A model generated the notes under the pieces. The model was not told the origin of the DNA. It did not search any database and saw only the letters and a list, made by a program, of their open reading frames with translations. DNA of 64,000 bases from contig DAIUAM010000017.1 of the NCBI GenBank assembly GCA_036847185.1, positions 3,053 to 67,052 on the forward strand, written 5' to 3'. The stretch is from UBA4738 sp002413305 (lineage in GTDB: Bacteria; Actinomycetota; UBA4738). This document shows, one piece after another, positions 58,777-64,000 of the stretch (the stretch's first letter is position 1; each line of letters begins with the position of its first letter). The position numbers and the translations under genes were made by a program.

Positions 58777-59898
58777 TCAGGTCCGGCCCCAGATCTTCGC
58801 CCAGCCCCGCCCGCCCGGCACCCAGTACAGCCGGACCCGCCCGATCTTCTCCATGCGCTCCCGGGCGAACTCGTCGGCCGAGGCGGCGGCGGACATGTGG
58901 CGCTCCCGGGCGATCTGGAAGATCTCGCGGACGTTCCGGTAGATGTTCTCCACGCGCGACTTGGCCCGGGCCGGGTTGTAGCCCTGCAGCTCGTCGCTGA
59001 CGTTGATGAGGCCGCCGGCGTTGATCACGTAGTCGGGCGCGTACACGATGCCCGCCGCAGCCAGCGCCTCGCCGTGTTCGGGCCGCTCGAGCTGGTTGTT
59101 GGCCGAACCCGCCACGACCCGGCACTTCAGCTCGGGCAGCGTGTCGTCCCGGATCACGCCGCCCAGGGCACAGGGAGCGAAGATGTCGCAGGGGACCGCA
59201 TGGATCTTATCGGAGTCGGTGGTCTCGACGCCGAAGTCTTTCACGGCCTTGGCGAGCGCGTCGACGTCCACGTCGGAGACCACGACCTGCGCGCGGGCTT
59301 CGATCAGGTGCTTCACGAGGTGATATCCGACCTTGCCCACGCCCTGGACCGCGACCCGCCGGCCCTCCAGCGAATGATCGCCCCACGCCTCCTCGGCGCA
59401 GGCGATCATCCCGAGGTACACCCCGTAGGCGGTCACCGGCGAGGGGTCGCCGGATCCGCCCAGCTCGGGCGAGACGCCGGTCACGTACCGGGTCTCCCGG
59501 CGCACGATGTCCATGTCCTCGCGTGCCGTCCCGATGTCCTCGGCGGTGATGTAGCGCCCGCCCAGCGATTCGATGAACCGGCCGTACGCCCGCAGGAGCT
59601 CCTCGCTCTTGATCCGCTTGGGATCCCCGATGATGACGGCCTTCCCGCCCCCCAGGTCCAGGCCGGCGGCGGCGGCCTTGTAGCTCATCCCGCGCGACAG
59701 CCGGAGCACATCGGTGAGCGCCTCGCCTTCCGACGCGAACGGGTAGAAGCGGGTCCCCCCGAGAGCCGGTCCCAAGGTGGTCGAATGGATGGCGATGATG
59801 GCCCGCAGCCCCGTGGGCGGGTCGTGGAAGAACACGACCTCTTCGTATTCGCCGTCGAGCTGATCGAACACGGACATCGAACGGTCCGAGGCAGTCAC
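58777..59898 (-). CDS. Leucine/valine dehydrogenase (Glu/Leu/Phe/Val family)
   Basis: A 373-residue NAD-dependent amino acid dehydrogenase: STTLGPALGGTRFYPF, GMSYKAAAAGLDLGGGKAVI (catalytic Lys in GGGKA), AEDIGTAREDMDIV, and the nucleotide fold RVAVQGVGKVGYHLVKHLIE. It deaminates branched-chain amino acids to the 2-oxo acids used by the adjacent complex. The GTG at 59898 is preceded by GGGAGAG; an in-frame ATG at 59877 is an alternative. Confidence 0.9.
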   Translation of the reverse strand: MTASDRSMSVFDQLDGEYEEVVFFHDPPTGLRAIIAIHSTTLGPALGGTRFYPFASEGEALTDVLRLSRGMSYKAAAAGLDLGGGKAVIIGDPKRIKSEELLRAYGRFIESLGGRYITAEDIGTAREDMDIVRRETRYVTGVSPELGGSGDPSPVTAYGVYLGMIACAEEAWGDHSLEGRRVAVQGVGKVGYHLVKHLIEARAQVVVSDVDVDALAKAVKDFGVETTDSDKIHAVPCDIFAPCALGGVIRDDTLPELKCRVVAGSANNQLERPEHGEALAAAGIVYAPDYVINAGGLINVSDELQGYNPARAKSRVENIYRNVREIFQIARERHMSAAASADEFARERMEKIGRVRLYWVPGGRGWAKIWGRT

Positions 59899-59935
59899 GC
59901 GCTTCTCTCCCGGCTCGTAGGGTGGCGCGCTGGTG

Positions 59936-59941
59936 AGTCTA
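59936..59941 (-). promoter_or_regulatory. -10 box for the leucine dehydrogenase/BCKDH operon
   Basis: TAGACT on the minus strand gives a leader of about 30 nt that contains the GGGAGAG ribosome site. It is divergent from the TATAAT at 59996, so both operons start within about 60 nt. Confidence 0.4.
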
Positions 59942-59995
59942 GCAAACGACCCAGTCCCGGCCGCCGCCGGTTTCTGGGGCGACGGTTGCTCAACC

Positions 59996-60001
59996 TATAA
60001 T
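59996..60001 (+). promoter_or_regulatory. Consensus -10 box of a leaderless mRNA
   Basis: A perfect TATAAT, 6 nt, then GTG at 60008. The start of transcription should coincide with the start codon. No good -35 match was found 16-18 nt upstream. Confidence 0.6.
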
Positions 60002-60007
60002 TCGGCC

Positions 60008-60823
60008 GTGCTTCCCTGCGCCTACCTCCGGATCTTCCGGCCGCTGGCCACCTTCCACGACGAGGAGCGGGGGAGCTGGGAGCGGTACATCCTGGCGGGA
60101 GGCGAGCCGCCGCCCCATCGTCCTGTTTACCGCGAGCGCTCGGCGGAGAGGTCGCCGGCCGTCGGGCTGCTGGCGTCGGCCGAGGGCGAGTACGCCGACA
60201 TCCGGCTGGTGGAGGGGGAGTACTTCGTCTGTCCGTGGCGGACCCGCCTCCGGGTGCTGGCCAGCCTGATCTCGCTCCGGGAGTCGGGCCCCGCCGAGGT
60301 GGTGGAGACCTTCGTCCCCGACTCGGAGGTCCGCCGGGCGGCGCGCGAGCTGGCGAAGCTGAAGCGTCGCGAACCGTCCGCCGCGCCGTCCATGCTGCAG
60401 AGCCCGTGGCACGTGCCGGTCCGGTGGTTCCTGCTGGTCGACGACCCCGAGCGCCACCTGGCCGATACGGCGTCCGGTGACCACCGGCTGTGGTACTGGA
60501 CGCCGCTGCCGGTGGCGAAGAAGCGGGCCGAGACGGCGCTGCAGGTCCTGCGCCGTTCGGCGCTGTCGCCGCTGGTCGACCTGGTCCAGGATCTGGCCCA
60601 GTGGCTGCAGTCGTTCCACCCGAGTTCCTTCCTCGAGCTGGACTACGCCGGCGTTTCGTCGCTGTTCACGTGGGACGAACTGGACAACGACCACAGCGGA
60701 CGGGAGATCCAGGAGGCTGTCGAGGCGATCGCCCGGCCGGGCGGGATGGCCCGGGCCGCCGAGCTCTACCAGGGTGTGGCGATGCGGTGGGCCGACGCGA
60801 TGGGCCGTGACTCGCTGAATTGA
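60008..60823 (+). CDS. Conserved protein of unknown function on a leaderless message
   Basis: A 271-residue soluble protein, not recognised. It begins LPCAYLRIFRPLATFHDEER and has a Trp-rich middle (PWHVPVRWFLLVDDPERHL, then YWTPLPVAKKRAETALQVLR). A helical second half follows (FLELDYAGVSSLFTWDELDN, then REIQEAVEAI). The GTG at 60008 is chosen because a consensus -10 lies 6 nt before it; a longer frame from 59933 would run through the promoter. It marks the last core-like gene before the accessory region. Confidence 0.72.
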   Translation: MLPCAYLRIFRPLATFHDEERGSWERYILAGGEPPPHRPVYRERSAERSPAVGLLASAEGEYADIRLVEGEYFVCPWRTRLRVLASLISLRESGPAEVVETFVPDSEVRRAARELAKLKRREPSAAPSMLQSPWHVPVRWFLLVDDPERHLADTASGDHRLWYWTPLPVAKKRAETALQVLRRSALSPLVDLVQDLAQWLQSFHPSSFLELDYAGVSSLFTWDELDNDHSGREIQEAVEAIARPGGMARAAELYQGVAMRWADAMGRDSLN

Positions 60824-60841
60824 ACGCTTCGTTCCTTCGGT

Positions 60842-60885
60842 GTGGCGAGGGGGCAGAATCGAACTGCCGACACCGCGGTTTTCAG
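60842..60885 (-). other. 3' half of a tRNA-Phe gene, candidate attachment site
   Basis: Read on the minus strand it begins exactly at the anticodon loop CTGAAAA (anticodon GAA), then CCGCG, a variable region, a T arm GGCAG-TTCGATT-CTGCC and an acceptor 3' strand ending TCGCCA. The D arm and the 5' acceptor strand are missing and the upstream bases do not supply them. One extra C lies between the T stem and the acceptor. A copy running from anticodon loop to 3' end is the usual scar left by integrases that use tRNA genes. Confidence 0.65.
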
Positions 60886-61041
60886 CGCCGCCCCGAGCGT
60901 TCGCCGCCGTCCGCCGTCGTTCATTGCCGCAGGTCAGCGCCGTCCTGCTGTCCGTCCTCGTTCGCTGGCATCCGCGCCGGTTCGCTCCCGAAGTCACACC
61001 TGAAGTCACAGCGCTCGGGTGCCGTACCGTCCCCCAACCCA

Positions 61042-61632
61042 TTACGGAATGTCCGTCGGCCAGCCCTGCCGCGCCTCGATCGCTCTTGCGCACTGACTCA
61101 AGCTCGGGGGAACGGGCTCTTGCTGACAAGCCTGCAAGGCAGCCAGGGAGCGGGAGGCGTCCCTCTGTCCACTGGCGACGAAGAGGATGTTGCAGACAAG
61201 GTTGAGGATCGGATCACGCCTAGGTCCAGTGCTGTCGAACGTCTGCTCGCCTCTCGTTCCGAAACTCAAGGAACTGGCCGAGCGGAGGTCCTGAGCGACT
61301 GTCCCGCTGCCTTCGTTGCTGGACCCGCCCAGATAGGCATCAGTGACGGTGAAGGTGTGAGCGTTGACGTCGACCTCGACATTCCACTCCTCATCACCCG
61401 ACGGTGACCGCCAAGAGGCGGAGGGACCGCCCAGAGATGAAGGCAGGGGCGCGCAGTCGCTGTTGAACTGCGCTTGGGAATCTGTCATGGCGCGCCGTGC
61501 TGCATCGTCCCGCTGCATAGACGTGAGCGGGCGGATCTGCGGCGCGGCGGCTGTCGAACACGCGCTGACCAGGAGAGCCAGCAGCAGCCAGGTTCCCCAG
61601 AGGCCACGAGAACGTCCAGGACTGAGACCCAT
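61042..61632 (-). CDS. Predicted lipoprotein of the accessory region
   Basis: A 196-residue protein with a signal peptide (LWGTWLLLALLVSACSTAAA) ending in a lipobox (LVSAC), so Cys would be lipid-modified at the outer face of the membrane. The mature part has paired cysteines and a beta-rich core (EEWNVEVDVNAHTFTVTDAY). No known family. Start at ATG 61632; a frame extension to 61752 would place a charged leader before the signal peptide. It is divergent from the proteasome-like gene. GC is lower than in the core genes. Confidence 0.6.
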   Translation of the reverse strand: MGLSPGRSRGLWGTWLLLALLVSACSTAAAPQIRPLTSMQRDDAARRAMTDSQAQFNSDCAPLPSSLGGPSASWRSPSGDEEWNVEVDVNAHTFTVTDAYLGGSSNEGSGTVAQDLRSASSLSFGTRGEQTFDSTGPRRDPILNLVCNILFVASGQRDASRSLAALQACQQEPVPPSLSQCARAIEARQGWPTDIP

Positions 61633-61694
61633 GAAACGAGATTCTGCGCGCTTTTGCCTCGGGTGCCGACTGCCCGCCCATCCACACTTTCGTC

Positions 61695-61776
61695 TACACT
61701 CCGAGCCGTGGACTCGCCCCTTCCCGAGCCCGGCGGTACGCTGATCCGCCACTTCTCATCATGTCCCTCGGAATAG
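61695..61776 (+). promoter_or_regulatory. Promoter with a leaderless 22-codon upstream frame
   Basis: TACACT (61695-61700) lies 7 nt before GTG 61708, which opens a 22-codon frame ending at TAG 61774-61776, 13 nt inside the following gene. That gene has no ribosome site, so this frame may control its translation. Confidence 0.35.
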
Positions 61777-62573
61777 TCATCAAGGCTCCCGAGGGGCTCG
61801 TTCTGGCCGCGGAGAGTCGTGTGACTCTCACGGCCACCCCACCAGGCGGCACTCCGATCCATGTGAACTACGACAACGCGACCAAGCTGCTGTCCTTCAG
61901 CGAGCCGAACAGAAGCGTTGCCGCCGTCACCTACGGCGTGGCCGCCATAGGCCTTCGAACGGCGCATAGCTACATCCCGGAGTTCGAGGCCGGGCTGCCA
62001 CCCGACCGGCTCGGAATCGCGGACTTCGCGCAGAAGCTAAGCGACTTCTACATGCAGCAGTGGCATGCCGTCATGCTGGCGGACTACCAAGGGCCGAGCA
62101 TGACGTTCGTGGTCGGCGGCTACGATGAGGGCGAGCCATATGGCACGGTCTGCCAATTCGATATCCCAGTTCGGCCGGACCCCTTCGAACAGAACACCGG
62201 TGACCAATTCGGCATCACATGGGGCGGCCAACGGGAATTCGTGGACAGGCTCATCCAGGGCTACGACAGCCGCTTAGTGGAGGTCGTCACGAACGCCCTC
62301 AACCTCGACGCTAATCAGGTTGTCACGCTGACCCAGGAGCTCACCCCGTTCCAGATGGCGGTCCCCTTGCAGGCGATGCCGCTGCAGGACTGCGTAGACC
62401 TTGCAGTCTTCTTCGTGCGAACGACCATCTCTGCACAGGAGCTGACGGTGGGTCTTCGCGGATGCGGTGGTCCTATCGACGTCGCGGTCATCCGCCGCCG
62501 GGAAGGAATGACCTGGATTCAGCAGAAGAAGCTCGAAGGAGAGTACGGGCTGGTGGGTCAAGAGACCCTGTAG
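61761..62573 (+). CDS. Proteasome-beta-like Ntn-hydrolase with predicted N-terminal Ser nucleophile
   Basis: A 270-residue protein with the proteasome beta-subunit plan. If Met1 is removed, Ser becomes residue 1. Counting from it, LAAESRVT places Glu at 17, Arg at 19 and V-T at 20-21, as in the Thermoplasma beta subunit (Glu17, Arg19). The catalytic Lys33 equivalent is the Lys in NATKLLSF, after an eight-residue insertion. Later blocks also fit: SVAAVTYGVAAIG, MTFVVGGYDEGEPYG, FGITWGG, and MPLQDCVDLAVFFVRTTI, then GGPIDVAVI. It has no propeptide, and no alpha subunit or ATPase is nearby. B. subtilis HslV (CodW) is a known Ser-type relative. Confidence 0.7.
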   Translation: MSLGIVIKAPEGLVLAAESRVTLTATPPGGTPIHVNYDNATKLLSFSEPNRSVAAVTYGVAAIGLRTAHSYIPEFEAGLPPDRLGIADFAQKLSDFYMQQWHAVMLADYQGPSMTFVVGGYDEGEPYGTVCQFDIPVRPDPFEQNTGDQFGITWGGQREFVDRLIQGYDSRLVEVVTNALNLDANQVVTLTQELTPFQMAVPLQAMPLQDCVDLAVFFVRTTISAQELTVGLRGCGGPIDVAVIRRREGMTWIQQKKLEGEYGLVGQETL

Positions 62574-62599
62574 GGTTGGCGATAAGGAGGGAAGAAGCC

Positions 62600-62797
62600 A
62601 TGCCCACACACGAAGCGAATGAGGGATTCATCATCCTCGATATCCCGACGCTTTCCGAGCATGCCCTGAGCGCGCACCTGCGAGTCGCGGACTCTCGGAG
62701 AGTCGCGCGTGAGTGGCAGATCGAGGCGTACCTCACGACACCTGAAGGCGTACCGGTCGAGCAAGGTTCTTCGCACATCCTGGCGAACCTGGCCTGA
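62600..62797 (+). CDS. Small protein downstream of the proteasome-like gene
   Basis: A 65-residue protein (EGFIILDIPTLSEHALSAHL, then WQIEAYLTTPEGVPVEQG) with a strong AAGGAGG site and 26 nt from the previous stop, so co-transcription is very likely. No family recognised. It ends ILANLA, a hydrophobic C-terminus. A partner or substrate of the Ntn hydrolase is conceivable. Confidence 0.6.
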   Translation: MPTHEANEGFIILDIPTLSEHALSAHLRVADSRRVAREWQIEAYLTTPEGVPVEQGSSHILANLA

Positions 62798-62822
62798 AAA
62801 CCCCCTTCCGAACACGGGAGGG
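62797..62822 (-). terminator. Intrinsic terminator on the minus strand
   Basis: A 7-bp stem (one G-T pair) with a 6-nt loop between 62803 and 62822, followed on the minus strand by TTTT. It fits an end for the minus-strand gene at 62852-63253 and may work weakly in the other direction for the operon ending at 62797. Confidence 0.5.
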
Positions 62823-62851
62823 TCCCGCCAATTCAGCACTTCCGTTTGGGT

Positions 62852-63253
62852 CTACTCAGCGGCTTCGTTGCGCAGCGCCTCCAGGATCGCCGAGAACGGC
62901 CTCGCCTGATCCCCGATCGTCAGGTTCCCGGACGCGACCCGGAAGTCCGTCACCGTCGGCAGGTCGCCCACGAACCGTAGCCCGTACTCGCGGGCCAGAG
63001 CGACCCTTGCCGCCTTCAGCTCGGCGATTGCGGCCGCATACCGCGCCCGGGCGGCGGCCTCGCGCTCGGAGATCGCGCCCAGCCACGCCCCGCGCCGGGA
63101 CTCGGCCAGGGCGGCCAAGGCGGCGCTGGCCTCATCGAACAGGGCGCCGCGGGCGGCGGCCGGGCCCGGCCCGCGGTTGGCTTGATGTAACCTGAGAGAT
63201 CGGCGAGGCAGGGAGGAGGGTGCGGTGGGAGATGACCGATTCGGGGAGCTCAA
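62852..63253 (-). CDS. Hypothetical helical protein of the accessory region
   Basis: Up to 133 residues. The central part is a long Ala-rich helix (SEREAAARARYAAAIAELKA), then REYGLRFVGDLPTVTDFRVA. No family recognised; phage or element cargo is possible. The start is unclear because the 5' end overlaps the divergent gene at 63225 by 29 nt. A minus-strand terminator just downstream supports it being real. Confidence 0.45.
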   Translation of the reverse strand: MSSPNRSSPTAPSSLPRRSLRLHQANRGPGPAAARGALFDEASAALAALAESRRGAWLGAISEREAAARARYAAAIAELKAARVALAREYGLRFVGDLPTVTDFRVASGNLTIGDQARPFSAILEALRNEAAE

Positions 63254-63494
63254 GGCGAAGGCGGCAAGCGAGGGACTGACGAGCGACGAGGCTGACGAGC
63301 TCGGGCGCCTGTATGCCGAGAACGCAGGGGAGCCCTACACGGACGCCAAGTCCGGGAGCGATGCCGATGTGGTTTCCCAGGACCAGGAGGGCCAGGAGCG
63401 GCGGAAGCTGGAGGCGGCCGACCAAGCCGAAGCAACGCAAGAACGAGACCGATCGCAGGGCTTCGCACCGGGCGAGCCGGGCGAGCCTAAGTAG
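63225..63494 (+). CDS. Small acidic hydrophilic protein
   Basis: An 89-residue protein with many Glu, Asp, Lys and Ala (FGELKAKAASEGLTSDEADE, then DQEGQERRKLEAADQAEATQ). It is probably disordered or helical and has no cysteine. A strong GGGAGGAGG site precedes the GTG. Its last codons and stop (GEPK, TAG) are part of the first copy of the 22-bp tandem repeat. Confidence 0.6.
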   Translation: MGDDRFGELKAKAASEGLTSDEADELGRLYAENAGEPYTDAKSGSDADVVSQDQEGQERRKLEAADQAEATQERDRSQGFAPGEPGEPK

Positions 63495-63558
63495 GACTGC
63501 AGCCGAGCCTAAGTAGGACTGCAGCCGAGCCTAAGTAGGACTGCAGCCGAGCCTAAGT
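63483..63558 (+). repeat. 22-bp tandem repeat interrupted by an assembly gap
   Basis: Unit GAGCCTAAGTAGGACTGCAG plus CC, three full copies (63483, 63505, 63527) and the first 10 bases of a fourth. After the N run the sequence resumes in phase with AGGACTGCAG. Each unit has a TAG in the frame of the preceding gene. Copy number is unknown. Confidence 0.9.
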
Positions 63559-63658
63559 NNNNNNNNNNNNNNNNNNNNNNNNNNNNNNNNNNNNNNNNNN
63601 NNNNNNNNNNNNNNNNNNNNNNNNNNNNNNNNNNNNNNNNNNNNNNNNNNNNNNNNNN
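63559..63658. other. Scaffold gap (100 N)
   Basis: Exactly 100 N inside the tandem repeat, the usual placeholder for a gap of unknown size. Confidence 0.98.
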
Positions 63659-64000
63659 AGGACTGCAGGGAGAGTGCTACTACGCCTCAGCGCGGACCAT
63701 CGAAGGGGATTGGACCATGCGAGCCACGGCTAGTTGAGGCCGCTCCACACCTGCCACTTCGCGGTCCCGGCCCATCCGCCCGATGTCCGTGGAGTCGGTG
63801 AACCACCGCGAGGTCCGATGGTCAGCCAGGGTCGGGGGGGGATTCGACGGCCGCCGATCGGCGTCTCGGCGATCGTGCGGGTGGGGGGCCGCACTCCTGT
63901 AGGGCGATCAGCTCGCGCACTGGTGGACCGCGAACTCCATTGACCCAGGGCATGGCCGCGAGCACGAAGGTCAGGAGGAGGGTCCCGTTGCCGTCCCCCA
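63659..64000. other. Right-end region with no gene that I can support
   Basis: After the last partial repeat only short open frames with odd, Arg/Gly/Pro-rich translations are seen. A gene starting beyond the window or broken by the gap cannot be excluded. Confidence 0.4.

Noticed and set aside
63483..63668. Tandem repeats considered as a CRISPR array
   Set aside because: The units are head to tail without spacers and no cas gene is present.
63734..63943. A 69-residue open frame at the right end
   Set aside because: No ribosome site, atypical composition and no recognisable motif.

Overview
The window is about 64 kb of very GC-rich DNA (roughly 70 percent by eye) with densely packed genes. 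It most likely comes from an uncultured member of the Actinomycetota. Reasons are the dnaK-grpE-dnaJ-hspR order with the repressor HspR, the actinobacterial GT87 and PIG-V-type mannosyltransferases, an EtfD-type ETF:menaquinone oxidoreductase, the separate small PurL with PurS and PurQ, many GTG starts, and several starts that sit directly behind a -10 box (leaderless mRNAs). A run of exactly 100 N inside a tandem repeat shows that this is a draft scaffold. I cannot place it below phylum.

Layout, left to right. 1-5050: a truncated spermidine-synthase-like membrane protein, then a minus-strand group panB, GT87 and PIG-V mannosyltransferases. 5335-9605: rpsF-ssb-rpsR-rplI, then dnaB and an endonuclease III with a coupled small membrane protein. 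9642-14251: a RibD/DHFR-like reductase, a second membrane-bound spermidine-synthase-like protein, tRNA-Gly(CCC), and dcd with a lipid or diacylglycerol kinase. 14258-23867 (minus): two HEAT-repeat proteins, a NarL-type two-component pair, an EtfD-like Fe-S oxidoreductase and a DivIVA-like coiled-coil protein. 24123-31078: the complete chaperone operon dnaK-grpE-dnaJ-hspR-clpB. 31119-42604: a mixed envelope-flavoured region with two paralogous DUF3137-like proteins, LemA, a collagen-like protein, an MFS carrier, zinc-ribbon proteins, a DUF2090 aldolase, dodecin and a frameshifted secreted protein. 42763-53777: ten purine genes (purA, D, E, B, C, S, Q, L, F, M), nearly all overlapping by 1 to 4 nt, followed by a lone receiver domain. 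54231-59898 (minus): a branched-chain 2-oxoacid dehydrogenase (E1 alpha, E1 beta, E2) with a leucine/valine dehydrogenase and a BtuF-like protein. 60008-60823: a conserved protein of unknown role on a leaderless message. 60842 to the end: an accessory region of visibly lower GC.

Functionally the window is mostly core: replication and translation, proteostasis, purine synthesis from PRPP to IMP with the AMP branch (purN, purH and purK are not here), and amino acid catabolism feeding electrons to ETF and quinone. The most unusual part is the right end. A 3' half of a tRNA-Phe gene at 60842-60885 looks like the left attachment scar of an integrated element. Inside that element is a protein with the proteasome beta-subunit pattern whose N-terminal nucleophile would be serine exposed simply by removing Met1. 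It is followed by a 65-residue partner and flanked by a divergent lipoprotein.
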